From the NCBI RefSeq assembly GCF_037126465.1, contig NC_088206.1, forward strand, positions 14,364,702-14,428,701: 64,000 bases of DNA. The letters run 5' to 3'. The notes under the pieces were generated by a model. The model had not been told where the DNA came from, searched no databases, and saw nothing but the letters and a program-made list of their open reading frames with translations. Positions within the stretch are counted from its first letter, which is position 1; every line of letters begins with the position of its first letter. The translations under genes and the position numbers were made by a program. The stretch is from Ornithodoros turicata (Eukaryota > Arthropoda > Arachnida > Ixodida > Argasidae). Shown here piece after piece: positions 1 through 11,307 of the stretch.

Positions 1-197
1 TTATCATATAGAATGATGTCGCCTGTTACGAAACTCAAGTATGGTGGACTAGTCCTTTTAGTCGTCTGTTCTCGCAAAGTGACCAAGAAACATCCCGACT
101 GCCGACTGCGCGCAGGAAGTGCGAGAGGCACCCGGACACTCGCATGCTGACGCATCCATGCGTCGGCATATCTTATTGCCTCAAAATGACGTCTGTG

Positions 198-323
198 GTG
201 GTGGTGGTGGTGATAGGGCTTGCCGTTGTCGGCCTCACGTATGTGGGCAACGTCACGACTCACGCCCTGGGGGAATGTGCGTCCTGGGCCGACTTCTAAG
301 GGAACTGTGCCGACATATGTCTG
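198..323 (-). mobile_element. Short 5'-truncated SINE with (CAC)n tail and 14-bp target duplication
   Basis: Read on the minus strand this is the SINE body found again at 13.74, 40.68 and 42.30 kb (CAGACATATGTCGGCAC at its 5' side, a CACCAC tail at its 3' side). It is bounded on both sides by AAATGACGTCTGTG (184-197 and 324-337), a perfect 14-bp target-site duplication. The tRNA-like head is missing. 5' truncation plus a long duplication is the usual signature of LINE-driven retrotransposition. Confidence 0.85.
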
Positions 324-565
324 AAATGACGTCTGTGACTAGCCTGCGGACAAAATGGTGTCCATTCACGGTAGAGGCTATGTACTCTAATCACGCACGC
401 CACTAATTTCTGACCGTGCATGCGATTTCCTCAGCCTAAGAGGTGCGAACTGAAGGTATCATAGCACTAACACTACCAAGGCGACATAGCGTACAATAGA
501 GTAGATGCTTTTCCTTTTCGTGCCTTTACAAGATGGTCTATCTGGGGATATGGGTCGTCTTCGCT

Positions 566-785
566 TTACGTAACTCTCTTGCGACGGCTGCAGAACAACT
601 CTACCACAAGTGCAACCACGGCAAAGAGAACACCAACTAGTAACAAGACAAAGACGGCCAACATGTCTGAGAAGGCCAGGGTATCGGCGGATTCGCTTTG
701 AGATCCCGCGCTGCAAGTGGACATGTCCCCCGCCGCGCTCCTCCACCAGTAATTCACCAGGCCAGCTTCCACCAAGCGACGAATC
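566..785 (-). CDS. IR-like receptor, terminal exon (end of S2 and TM4)
   Basis: Acceptor ctacctttcag precedes G|ATT. The leading G completes the Val codon split by the previous exon, giving INRV-IRRLVEAGL, the usual S2-to-TM4 linker of this superfamily. It continues to DMSTC and a single strongly hydrophobic helix (MLAVFVLLLVGVLFAVVALV), then a short basic cytoplasmic tail (CSRRKRVT) and TAA at 566-568. I see no AATAAA close downstream on this strand. Confidence 0.85.
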
Positions 786-3700
786 CTGAAAGGTAGGAAT
801 GCTCGCTGGAAGCTATTTTCACAACGCGTGGCATTGCTATACCGCTGGGACGCGGAAGTTTTAATGGTCATTGAAATGAGTGACGATTGAACTCAATGGT
901 CATTGCCCGCTGCTGCACGGTCATTTTCGATTGGCACTGACACGAATGCTCGTCTAGGTGATGGAGGTGTGTGAAACACTATTGAAGTATAGTCAAAGGC
1001 ACTCGAAAATAGCCGCTGGCAGTCGTATTGCCTAGACTCACTGCATAAGGACAAGGAAGGGACAAGCGCAAGTCTTCACGCACGTTTCAAAAATAGTACC
1101 GCCCTCGCCCTAACAACGAAGAGCAGTAGCAGGTAGTCCCACAGTCTCGCTTGCAATACGCCTTTTTACAAAAGCAAGCGCCACCCGTTGCGCGCAAGGC
1201 GTCATGGGGGGGGGGGGATATGTTTATTAAGAAAAAGAAAGGAAAGGTCAGCCAGACGAAGGGCGGCTTGCTATTCCAAACAAAAAAAGGCAAGGGGAAG
1301 GGGAAGGAAAGAAAAGGGGGACAAGGGGAACTTGGAGGGCCTCAGGGCATTATAGGAACGCCACCTAGATACAAAAGGCCTGATTATTGCCTTCCCTCCG
1401 TCCTTCACTACGTCGACATATAAAGTCAGCATTCGTCTGCTACCGCGATTTGCCGTTCTGCGAAATTCGCAAGTGATTGCAGCTAACTTCGCAAATTTCA
1501 ACTTATAGACTAAAAGTACAACACGCTTTCTAGAAAATTAGTCTTCAAAACAATATGGCAGCGTGTTGCGCTTTATTTTGTTTCCCCATTTAGTACGGGG
1601 GACGTTTACCACTCGCAGACGACAGTTGCTGCCCATGAAGCTGACGGCGGCTCGTCTTCACGGTTCGCCCGCTGAATGCACGTTCGTGATTGGCTACGGT
1701 CGTTGAAAACACGATTCTAATTTGCTGACCCATAGTTGTTACGTCACGTCGACGAGTAAGCAGGCTTTCTGCATCTAGGTGGTGTTGGCATTACTATGGT
1801 AGCATTACGAGACTGCCAGAGGCGGAGGTATAAGAAGAACATCAAGTTCCCAACAAAGTTCCCATGCTGCTTTGCGCCGCGCGCATTTTTGTAAAATAGT
1901 TCCAGTCTATAGATAACAAGGGCAGATAAGAAAACCGCAACAAACTGAATGAAAAGTCATGAAAGTTCAGTATACCAGTTATTACTGTTATTACATGTGG
2001 CTGGCGTTCGGAAATTCATTTTTCTATGCTCTTGAGACAGAGCCGCACCAGCATGCTGTCGACACCACGCACGGTGGTACAAATGAGCGTATTGATCTAC
2101 AGTGTAATTCACTTCTGTTCATTAGTTCAATTCATGTTACGTCACTGCAGACGCCTTTTGTCCACCAAAATTTAGGTGGATGGACGCAGGGACGCGCGTA
2201 CTGCCATCCGGCGTGTATCGTGTCAACCTCTCGAAGGACATTGAATCGGGCCATGTGGCAGCGGCGGATTGTCAATGATGCTCGAGACGTTCAATAGCCA
2301 TTTGTTTCAACTGGCATTGCGATGATCGTGTGAGTCTTACACTCGGTTGATATCATCCCGGAGCTTGGGATCCATGTCCTTGCGGACGAAGCTATTGAGA
2401 GGGTGAGACACGAGACTTTCCTCGGCCAGGTAAAACTCTCCGTCGTCGAAGATTCGGCAAGTGCTGGACACCCGGAAGACCAGGGACGTCCTGTCAGTTA
2501 TGATGACGGCCTTGCCGGCAACGATGCGTGACAGCAGCTTCGGTCCGTACAGAACTGAAGACGGCTGGGCGGTGTTTGATTCGTGCACCACACGTCCTAT
2601 CTGCTGCAGGTACTCATTGGAAGAGTGCTGCAATGAAAACGGCCGATAGTACGTCAGGGTTGTCTCCAATTTGGCACAGTGCTACTGGTACCGTAGCAAG
2701 CACGACATGGATGTGCACAGGGCTATACAGGGTGTCCCAGCTAAATGCGAACATATTTTTTTTAATATATGTACATCACTTTTTCCGAGATGAAATCAAT
2801 TGCAGTATAGCTAGCGTATGCTGAAGGGCACTCCTTAGGAGGGCATTAGCAAACTCCTAAGGCAATGTCTTCATTAACTTTCAATAATTAACTTTTTAAT
2901 TTATAAAAGCTACGCAGTTTTCCCAATGAGAACATCTGGTCCCTTCGGTCACCTGATACCGGAGCCGTTTTCAGAACAAAAATCCGTTCGATAGATCGTA
3001 CGCGAAAAATTCGTGAAGGAACACCTTTTTTTAATTTATTTTGTTCATTGCGCATCTTCGGAGACGCGACTTTCCTTCACCCACAATGTGAGAGGGTAAA
3101 AGAGCACACTATCACCTCTTGCGTTCTGGAAAAAGATGAAAAGAAAACAGAAAATGCAACCCAAGATAAGGGCTGTTCCGATAGTGTCACCCGATACACC
3201 TGTTTTTGTTTTGTTTCCGCAAGTTAAAGCTCATCTTCGACGCATGAGGCGGCACTGTGCTCCTTCACCCTCTCACATTGGGGGTGAAGGAAAGACGCGT
3301 TTCCCTGAGACGCGTCTCCGTCTCCCGGGCACGAGGCGGTGCGGGAATGAAACTGTGCCGCCGGTTAGATCAGAAGGTCTTCAGTAAAGGTGGCGGATCG
3401 CATTGAAGAAACGGGCGATAAAATTTAATTTTTATACGCTTCACGCAATATACGAGCGTCATTCATTTTAATGTCGTTCCTAATTAATCCGTCTTTTACG
3501 GAAAAGCGTTTGATTTTTGTTTTTATTGATTTTTCTTTTAAAAAAGTCAGTGGTCCCGATACGGAACTGCATCCTAAAATACTTCCGGGATATCGAAGTG
3601 GACATCAAGTCTTGACGCACAACGGCATCACGAAGAAAATGGAATGGTCACGCATGAGATATCCTACTCTTTCCTCTTTTCCACTCATTTCCACTCATCT

Positions 3701-6700
3701 TCTTCTCTCTTATCATCATCGACCCGACCGGCTCCTACACGTCGTTGCGCAGTCAACTGCATAAGCATTCTCGAGTACCGGCTTCACGTTCGTGAAACCA
3801 CAACATCCATATTATTTTTTCTCTGCAATTTAATCCAAATCCAGTCAGATATGAGGCTGGTGCGTCACAACATTAGCGGTGCGGTCGTACAGAAAACAAA
3901 ATGGGTTCCAACAACTCCCCTGTAAACCTGGTTTGGATGTGGTCTCTCATTTTTTTGCCGCGTGGTATCATGGACAACAGACAACAAGGTAAGTGTCCAC
4001 GCGCTTTTCTAGTGCGCTTATATTTGTGTCATTGCTTCCAGAGTTTCAGGACGTTCCGATCACGGAAACCTGCCAGGGACGTTGATGCCTCTGCAAATTT
4101 AACTGTCAGAACCCACAGTCTTGGTACTGGAATTCTTCGTATAAGGTCCGACGCGTGCCACGGCAAATCTGCTACTACCGCGATAAATCCGAAAATAATA
4201 ATAATAATAATAATAAAAACGAACAACGTGCTTGCACTCATATTATGTAATAAAGTCTTAAACCTCTATTAAAGTATTGCTGGGGCTGAGGAGCGACACC
4301 TCATTAAAAAATTGGCATCTTGCAACCCACGTAGCCCGTGCTTCATTAGCCCGTGTAAAACGCAAGACGATATAGTATAGATAGATGGAGCCAATTTCTC
4401 CATATTACGTTTCACTCACTCAGTGAGAGTGAGGAATGAAAGAAAAAGAAGTGTGAACAAGAAAAGGACGAGAAAATCTCACTGGGGATTCGTCACTAAA
4501 CTAACTCGGCAGAAGTGCACGCTCAGCAAAAAGTAACGCATACTGACCGCTACCATGCCGACATATGACGTTCCTTTCCACATGTAAGGCACTGTTCGAG
4601 GCCTCTCTATTAGTTGGCGTACGGTGTTGATTTTCTCCACTTCGGACTTGATCATGAGACAAGCCCGCAGGTGACCGCAGAAGGCATTCATGAGGACGAC
4701 GACAGCGATCCACCAGGTAGCGGAGACTACCCGGAGAGATGTCTTCTCTGGCACTTCCGCTGATGCTGCTCAGGAATTCCGAATAATATGATTTGCACGA
4801 TTGACTGATTGGCGATTTGACATCTCCATCATATCCAGAAACGTACGTCTTACCTTCGAAGAACAAGTTCTCCACATACTGCCAGAAGACGTCACTCATG
4901 TTGCGGAGCATTTCTTTCAGACAGAATTTGCCCCGACGTTCACAACCTTTGATTGCTGCCGTCAACACAGTTATCGTGCACAACGTTATCATCAGGAACA
5001 TCCAAACCTGTGAAAGCAATCCAGACATGATGATCGGTTTGAAATAAGGCTACTATCCCTGACACACGGGTGTCCTAAAGGTCTTTCAGGAGAAGAACAC
5101 CTACGCGAACGGTGTTTGTATCCATTGACACATGACAATGAACAATCTCCTTTTGGGTGCAACTCCTTTTCGGAAGAGGAGATCGGCATTCTCCTCTGAC
5201 ACTGAAAAGGACTACTCTCAAACCAGGGTCAGTCGAATATTAGCATGTCCCTAATGTGCGAATAAGTATGCACATTAGTTTAAAACGTTGTACAGTTTCG
5301 TGAATTTGTTGGAGACTGATGCAGGGGGAAAAGTAGCCGAAGCTCTTTGGCTGCACGTAGAATTTTATCATGTTTATCACGTTCCACGTGACCTTCTGGC
5401 GCTATCCACTCAAACGTTGCCCACCTGCGCACTGGTGAAGAGGTCCAACAAGGCCAAAACAGCTGTCCAGTGTTGGTGTGGCGACGTTTGGGACATGTAA
5501 ACACATGTTGGAGACTGAGTAATACGACTATTTTAAATACGACTAATAGTCTCGTCAATACGAAGGTCGTCAATGTCCATCGCATTTCCGGAACGACGCT
5601 TAAAACTTTCGCTATTAATTATAAATTTCGCTATCACACCTCCCCGTTGAACTATTTGAATACATGCGCACGTATTTGGTAAATCATAATTCACTGCTTG
5701 CAACTATGCTTGTATTGCTTTGTCGCTTTAACTCTGAACAGCTAGCGCCACATTTCTTGCGGCGCGCGTTTGTGTCTGCGGCGCAAGCTCCTTTCAACAA
5801 GGAGTCCTTTAAGGTCGTAAAGAACCTCAACTTCAAATCAGTTCTAGCCTGTCCGTTCATCAGGGGTATATGTCGAATATATTCATTGCATGACATAATA
5901 AACTTTATTTATTGAACTTGAGACAAGTTATTCAGCGCCAACATGCTTTGACCGAGCCGTGAGGAGTTGGCGAGCGAGCCATTCAAGCAATCCACTCCGG
6001 AAAACATCACATCACGTCACGTCTATTACATGTACTTGCGTGTTTCAATAAAAACTGGGATTTCCCACTATTCCTAGTCACTATTTTTAGTCGTAGCATA
6101 GCCTTGAATGTAGAGATGACTCCACTGTATACTTTAAGCAATTCCCTGTGCGAAAGGTATGCAGAGATGTTTAGGATTCTCCTGTCACACTAATATCCCT
6201 GGACAGACCGACAAGGCAGGAAAAAAGATAAACCAAGACGCAGAAGAATTGAATTTCAATTCAATTGGATTAGACTGGATGGGAACGTCGTACTTGTCCA
6301 ATTCCACACTAGTAGCTGTTCACGTTCAGTCATGGTGCCTACCCAAAGTGGAACTCATCATGATCTGAGGAACGTACCATCCAATCGAAAGCCAATATAT
6401 ATCCGAAGACGTTACTCTCCTCAGCTTTTGGTCTGCCTGCGAGTATCCGGAGGTCTTCAACGTAGAACATGGACGTAGGCGTAGCGATATCCAGACGTTC
6501 TTCCGCGGGGAAAAAGGGACCCATGGCCAAATCACTCTCCTGAATACAGATAGATCATCAGGTAAGAAAAGTGACGGTGCTTGCGGAGGGGTCATTCTTT
6601 CTCTCACTCATTGTCAGGTGAATAAAAAGGAAGCGGGAGAAGTAGAAAAAATCGCTCACCATGTATTCATACGAGCTACATGCCCCATCAGGATATTCCA

Positions 6701-8591
6701 GCGGAAGGTGTGCAAAAAGTCATATTCAACTGCTGCCACGTGAGCGCTCAACTACATGTCCACAAGATAGCAGAGGAAAGATCCGTAGCAGACGACAGGG
6801 CCGATGGTGTCGGCTGCTATGTGTGCAGTACGCCATTCCCGGTATCCCTGCGCCGTGTGAATGCTCAACATATAGGACGGGGCCGAACTTCCACTTAGTG
6901 AGCACTTGTTTGCTTTTTCTTCCATTAGAATATTCCGTAGAAATGTCGCTCGTGTGAATTCACGGTCAGTGTAAGGAAGAAGAAAGAGAAGACGATGGAG
7001 ATCGGAAGTCGCCGCTAGTGCGGCTGGTTGCTCCAGAACTCTCGCGTCAGGGTCAGAGTCACATTAATATTGTGACAAGTAGGATAAGTGGCCGTGTGGC
7101 TACGAGAAGCCCGTCGCAGATGTGCTCTTGTGCTTGTCCTTGTTGTCTGGCTCCCACTGGCACCGTTTCGCGGTTACTAGAAACATGTACATTATATTTT
7201 TCCTGCCTGGAGGTGCGCCGCAAAATACGGCTTTCAAAATGATCTTATAACTAACGGACTTTATAAGACTACAACGTACTTTAATGGGATAATAAGGGTT
7301 GCTAGCTGGGCAAATCCTCCAGTTGTGACTCGAGTTCTCCAGGTGAGACACCTGCATGCTTCCGGTACAATGTACGTAGTGTCGTCCAACCAAAAGCATG
7401 CACTTGTAGTTCCCAAATAGGGTAAAGGTTAGAGTTCGAGGTAACTCGTTACAAGTAACTCGTTACTGTAACTAAGATCCTTTTTTTGGTAACTTGTAAC
7501 TTAACTCGGTACTTTTGCGTCTGGTAACTTTCAGAGGAACTCGTTCCTTTTTCAGGTAACTTTGCCAAAGTAAGTTAAATTCCAAGTTACTTTTAATTCG
7601 CTTTTCATTTAGGTGCACACATTTTCTTGCTTTCTCTCCGGTTCCTTCATGGCATTTTTTGCCATAAAACGTGATATTCAATCAATGACTGTATTTTATT
7701 CAGGAAGTAAGAACCGCTGATATTGAAATGAAGCTGAACCATTGTGCGCCCACAGGGGGTAAGATGCAAATCGTTCGAATAGACCTCTACCAGAGAAACG
7801 TCATCATGACATTGGTGGACAGGCTGAAACCGAAACAAATCGGAAGGAGGGCTGGGTTCCACGAACAGGCACTTGTTCGCTGTCTCCCATTGGAAGAAAA
7901 GTAGGACCGAGGGTCGCGTCCCTTAGGGACCATGTCGTAACCACTCAAGACCGTGGCTTTCGGGCGCGACCTTTTTCACCTCTAGCTTCGAACGTAGTTC
8001 AATTCTACCAAATTTTGGCGCTGTCGAACACTATGACATTATCTGTTTACAAACAGGGAGAGGTCTGTTGTTGGACATGAAAAAAAAATGATCTAAGCGT
8101 GTTGCACTCCTCCGCAGGCAACTCAAGGTCTAACTCAACTGCTCACGCGCGCTGCACCTACGTAATGCTATTTTGTGTCGAAGTAACTTGGAAGTAACTC
8201 GTTCTTTTTTTTTAAGTAACTCAGTAACTGCGAGTTACACTTCATGCTGAAGAACTTCGTTATTAACTTAGGTACATTTTGCACACGGTAACTTAACTTG
8301 TAACGAGTTCTTTTTGACGGGTAACTTCTCAATCTATGGTATAAAGGTACCGCGATGGAAGAGACAACCGTTGTGGCCGTGCCAAAACATTTAGCAACAT
8401 TGCTGATGGCTCAAGGTTATTGCACACTAAGCCTACTTCGAAATAAATAAACTGAGCAGGACGTCCCTATATTAAACTGTGATTTACATTCATGACAATC
8501 GCTTACATTTCTGTGCAGCATTCCCATGGATCCCGTCCAGGATCCATCTGGCTGTGGACTTCCAGTGGTGATTTCTTTCGGCACTCCGATG
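566..8591 (-). CDS. Ionotropic receptor (IR/iGluR-like) gene, six recognised exons, 5' end not found
   Basis: Likely a ligand-gated cation channel of the ionotropic receptor branch of the ionotropic glutamate receptors, acting in the plasma membrane, possibly in chemosensation. Six minus-strand exons (8591-8507, 6539-6378, 5007-4854, 4765-4548, 2627-2341, 785-566) join in consistent phase through GT..AG borders to about 374 codons ending in TAA. In order they give the end of S1 (GSWTGSMGML, SDLAMGPF, FYVEDLRILAGRP, FDWM), TM1, the pore region, TM3, S2 (YGPKLL, FYLAEESL, RKDMDPKLRDDINRV) and TM4. Where classical iGluRs have SYTANLAAF, this protein has LMNAFCGHLRACL, so it belongs with divergent IRs rather than AMPA, kainate or NMDA receptors. 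The signal peptide, any amino-terminal domain and the start of S1 are missing; I found no convincing exon above 8.6 kb. No in-frame stop is seen, so it may be functional. The exact family member is unknown. Confidence 0.85.
786..2340 (-). other. Intron of the IR-like gene
   Basis: Intron of 1,555 bp, gtaaga..ttcag. It holds a poly-G and purine-rich stretch around 1205-1330. I see no other gene-like signal in it on either strand. Confidence 0.6.
2341..2627 (-). CDS. IR-like receptor, S2 exon
   Basis: 287 bp, entered in phase 0 after ttttcattgcag and left in phase 2 at GAGT|GTAAGA. It encodes HSSNEYLQQIGRVVHES, then VLYGPKLLSRIVAGKAVII, FYLAEESLVSHPLNSF and VRKDMDPKLRDDINRV. The order 'FY-AEES..PL..F.RKDMD..LRD.INRV' is the conserved second half of the ligand-binding domain in ionotropic receptors, which makes this the most diagnostic exon. 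Confidence 0.88.
2726..3305. repeat. Dispersed repeat with CAGGGTGTCCCAGCTAA end and internal palindrome
   Basis: Intronic. It starts with CAGGGTGTCCCAGCTAAATG, similar to the CAGG(G/C)TG(C/T)(C/T)TCAGTTAAAT start of the repeats at 39.6 and 63.1 kb. Inside lies an inverted repeat of 33 bp (3065-3097 against 3267-3299, 2 mismatches) with core TCACCC..AATGTGAGAGGGT. The right border is not clear. Confidence 0.45.
4548..4765 (-). CDS. IR-like receptor, pore-to-TM3 exon
   Basis: Acceptor gagcag|CATCAG (or 6 bp further at 4759, which keeps frame). The G left by the previous exon completes Ala, giving FFEASAEVPEKTSLRVVSA, then the TM3-like ATWWIAVVVLMNAFCGHLRA, and the S2 start INTVRQLIERPRTVPYMWKG. 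The donor is either GTAGCG (exon end 4554) or GTCAGT (end 4548); both are phase 0 and I cannot decide between them. The classical gate motif SYTANLAAF is absent. Confidence 0.78.
4766..4853 (-). other. 88-bp mini-intron of the IR-like gene
   Basis: Strong donor GAAG|GTAAGA and acceptor gagcag. Reading straight through loses the TM3 frame, while removing 88 bp restores it, so this is an intron and not a frameshift. Confidence 0.75.
4854..5007 (-). CDS. IR-like receptor, TM1 and pore-loop exon
   Basis: Acceptor ctttcacag|GTTTGG follows phase 0, so FDWM of the previous exon is joined to VWMFLMITLCTITVLTAAIK, the first membrane segment. The exon continues with KEMLRNMSDVFWQYVENLFF, which occupies the position of the pore loop, and ends in phase 1 at GAAG|GTAAGA. 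FDWMVWMF.. across this junction is a common arrangement in IR proteins. Confidence 0.82.
6378..6539 (-). CDS. IR-like receptor, late S1 exon
   Basis: 162 bp, phase 0 on both sides: acceptor tctgtattcag|GAG, donor ATG|GTACGT. It encodes ESDLAMGPFFPAEERLDIAT, PTSMFYVEDLRILAGRP and NVFGYILAFDWM. 'D-A-GP...ER..I..PT..FY.ED..I..GRP' is the standard end of the S1 half of the ligand-binding domain. Confidence 0.86.
6760..6985 (+). repeat. Dispersed repeat, copy 1 (second copy around 50.5-51.36 kb)
   Basis: Intronic. It contains GTAGCAGACGAC (6785-6796), GTGTGCAGTACGCC, GCTTTTTCTTCC and TGTCGCTCGTGTGAAT in the same order as at 50.5-51.36 kb. The far copy is interrupted by a hAT-like element exactly at GCAGTACG, so this copy preserves the unoccupied site. 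Confidence 0.65.
7430..8336. mobile_element. hAT-like TIR element with GTAAC/GTTAC-rich ends
   Basis: Both ends are built of short inverted runs of GTAACTCGTTAC type. The left end TAGAGTTCGAGGTAACTCG matches the reverse complement of the right end (TAGATTGAGAAGTTACCCG). No open frame of note lies inside. The ends are like those of the element at 10.44 kb, which has a clean 8-bp duplication; here I could not find a duplication. It lies in an IR intron. About 7780-8085 is a separate dispersed repeat shared with 21.23-21.51 kb. Confidence 0.55.
7780..8085 (+). repeat. Dispersed repeat shared with 21228-21512 (opposite strand)
   Basis: About 280 bp is alignable by eye with the reverse complement of 21.23-21.51 kb. 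Shared blocks include CTGAAACCGAAACAAATCGG, GGGCTGGGTTCCA, CTGTGGCTTTCGGGC-like sequence, GTAGTTCAA.TCTACCAAATT and AAACAGGGAGAGGTCT. Neither copy has a usable reading frame. Confidence 0.6.
8507..8591 (-). CDS. IR-like receptor, mid S1 exon (most 5' exon recognised)
   Basis: It encodes IGVPKEITTGSPQPDGSWTG and SMGMLHRN. 'DGSW.G..GML' followed in the next exon by E-SDLAMGP is the conserved middle of the S1 ligand-binding half. Donor AGAAAT|GTAAGC, phase 0. The acceptor is probably ttacag|C (exon from 8591); tag|T six bases upstream is an alternative in the same frame. One base completes a codon from an upstream exon that I could not find. Confidence 0.78.
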
Positions 8592-9060
8592 CTGTAACTA
8601 CATGGACACAGACAAAATGGCACCGTAGATGGATCCGACACCAACGGAACGCGGCAATACCAAGCAAAGAAGCAACAATTCGAGCATCGGTTAACGAAGG
8701 TGTGTCGCCAAATCAACAGCACAAGACTGAAATGATGGTCATTGAGCAAGAAAGTTGAAGAAGGGTATGAGCTCAACGCATGTGCTTTGGAATAAAGGGG
8801 CCAACGGTTTCTTAATAATTGAACAGATCAGAGCTGCGATATTTAATGCACTGCAGGGGCGAGGAAGTTGGAAGTCACACAGCAGTTGTAAAACAACCAA
8901 CCAATCTAACACCGAACCAGACAACCAGGATTATCATTAAATCATCACCAATCATCATCCTCACCAACAAACAGGATCTATAAAAAGAAAAAAAGAGGCA
9001 CTCATAAGTATTAAATATCACCTTCCCTAACCCCTAAAATAACTTTCCCTAACCCCAAAA

Positions 9061-9471
9061 TTGCAAACAATTTACATTATTTCTCCGGCTAAATTTCCGC
9101 CTGAATCGATTCTCTCTGGTCCTGAGCATCTGCGTATGTACGTATACCTTGATGCTCACAACCGTATTTCAGCTCTCTTTGCCCAAGTTTTGTCTCGTCG
9201 CAACGTTGCTAACGTAATTATAGCCACACCCTCCAGATTGTTATTGCTTTCATTACAAACTTTTAACCTTCACAAGTGTCGCTTTAAGACAAAGAAAAAG
9301 CAACGTGACAAGATTTTGTACATACTTGAACTTAAGCACGTGAACGAGCGAATTAAATATGTTTCCAAGTGGCCCCGACAAGATGTATTCGCTTCCATTC
9401 TTCTCGAGGGTGGTGTGAGGCTTGTACTTTGCAGCAGTGGACAAATAGTATTAGTTAGAAAACTAAACTAA
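9061..9471 (+). other. Unassigned 136-codon open frame
   Basis: An open frame with a moderately hydrophobic, Lys-rich translation. I recognise no domain and see no splice signals or neighbours to support it, so it may be chance. Confidence 0.15.
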
Positions 9472-10310
9472 AATGGGGATCGTCCTATGAAGAAAAGGTA
9501 GCGTATAGCTCTTACCGGAATAATTGAAACCCTAACCACGTCTCCCTGCATCTCACAATTCCTGCACAAAAATTATTTAGGTCTGCGTTCAATAATACAG
9601 CGTATTTTATACGACTGCCACAACCCGTTTCTAAATCCACCATCAATATAGGCGGATGATTGGAGCGCGTGACATCAATGCGCATGCGCTGTATTCCGAA
9701 AGCTAATCGTCCAATGCGGGGTCTGTACGACAGCATGCTGCTACACGTGCTGGATATGATTGGCCATTGGCTTGCCTCCGCCATCGCCTTTTATTTTATC
9801 CGCTCATTGTTATTGTCGTAAGGGCAATAAATCGTGAAGCATGTTTCGAACGTTATCTAGCATTCGCGCATGGGAAAAGGACATCGTTCACAGTATGCTT
9901 CCCAGTTCGTGCAATAATGTAGGAGTTCAGAATAGACTTCATTCTATGACACGAAAGAAATAAGAATAAGTTACGGGGTCCGCAAACTGTGCACCAATTA
10001 TGGGCATACGTGATGTTACCTAGTGGGCCATGTGAGATGGCATTTTGCGAGTTGGCAACAGTAGAACCTGCTAGAAAAGTTTGTAGAAGCATTCTGGACA
10101 TCCCAGATAAATCTGCGGATGCGGAATGCAAACTATTGTATTGTATCCGCGATGCGGCCTCGAAAGACAAGGCCAATGTGCACGAAGTTAAATTGGCTTA
10201 TTTTTTGCACACTAGTGCACTTTTGCACACTAGTGATAACTTGGATCCTCACTAACTTCTCCCGTGTATGTGATGCAGTGCAGTCAAAGCACGCTTTACA
10301 GGAGACCGCC

Positions 10311-10384
10311 ACGGACGGACGGACACGTTTTGTTTCACTTCGCTCAGGAGCGAAGTGAAACAAAGCGTGTCCGTCCGTCCGTCT
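10311..10384. repeat. Near-perfect hairpin with GGAC-repeat ends
   Basis: Arms of about 35 nt (ACGGACGGACGGACACG..TTTCACTTCGCTC) with a 4-nt loop AGGA and one mismatch. The tips are (GGAC)n, so the arms may have grown by slippage. A CACACTAGTG duplication lies just upstream (10207-10232). Confidence 0.75.
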
Positions 10385-10437
10385 TATATAAGGACTTATA
10401 GTTGTATAGTTATGTAGTTTAATTGTTATGTAAGATG

Positions 10438-11307
10438 CAGATTGTGCCCGTTACAAAAAAAAGAACTAAATACCGTTATTCGTTACTTCAGAAAAACTAA
10501 CTAAATACGTTACTCGTTACAGACATACAAAAGTAACGAGTTCTCGTTACTCACAGGTAACGAGTTACTTTTACGTTACCGCCGCATAGTTAAAGGAGCC
10601 AACAAACATGCCGCCACACGTGGCAATGTGATTAGTGACCCTTCGTTAATTGTCTTGTTGCATCTCTGCGTCACGTCTTGGGTATGGGTCATTGTAATAA
10701 ACCTTTTGCTGAGTCTGATAATTTGTCGTCCGTCCTTCGTGTTCCGTGTCTCTCGACCCCTTACTATGAGTCTATATCAGCTTGCCTGGACCCTTCCTTC
10801 TTTCCGGAGTGGGGAACGCAAGAAACGGCACCGGTTTTCGTGCCACCGATCACCAACGGTTCCCGAAAACAGACGAGGGGCTGCGTCATGATTTAGGGCG
10901 CTCAGAAGCTTAGCAAAGACAAGAAAAGGCTACAAGTCGAAACGCGTTTTTGTAGCCATTGCACAATTTGTGCCCATTCTTGGGAAGGAGTGATGATTGG
11001 AGATTACGGAAACAAAAGAAAAGACAACAACACATCCAGCCAGGGATTGCAATAATACTTTGAGTCACACGTGGTCGTGGGTCACGCAGGTCAGATCTGC
11101 ACGCATTGCGCCACATGGGGTGCCGAAAGTGCTCCCCCGCGCTGAAGAAAAGGAACGGGTAACGTAAGTTACGAGTTACCAATTTTTGTAACTGATTCCG
11201 TTACTATTACCATATTTTAAAAAGTAACTGAATCGTTACTTCGTTACCAAAAAAGAGTAACCGTTACCAAGTAACGAGTTACTTGTAACGAGTTAGGCAC
11301 AACTCTG
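10438..11307. mobile_element. Non-autonomous hAT-like element with perfect 8-bp target duplication
   Basis: It is flanked by GTAAGATG at 10430-10437 and 11308-11315. Its ends are inverted: CAGATTGTGCCCGTTAC on the left and, in reverse complement, CAGAGTTGTGCCTAACTCG on the right. An 8-bp duplication with CAG-type ends is the hallmark of the hAT superfamily. Length is 870 bp. GTAAC/GTTAC stutters fill the first and last 150 bp, and no transposase is visible. Confidence 0.82.

Noticed and set aside
4501..5028. Single 175-codon minus-strand frame through the TM1 region
   Set aside because: Its second half reads through the 88-bp intron and out of the channel frame. Splicing gives the correct TM3 instead.
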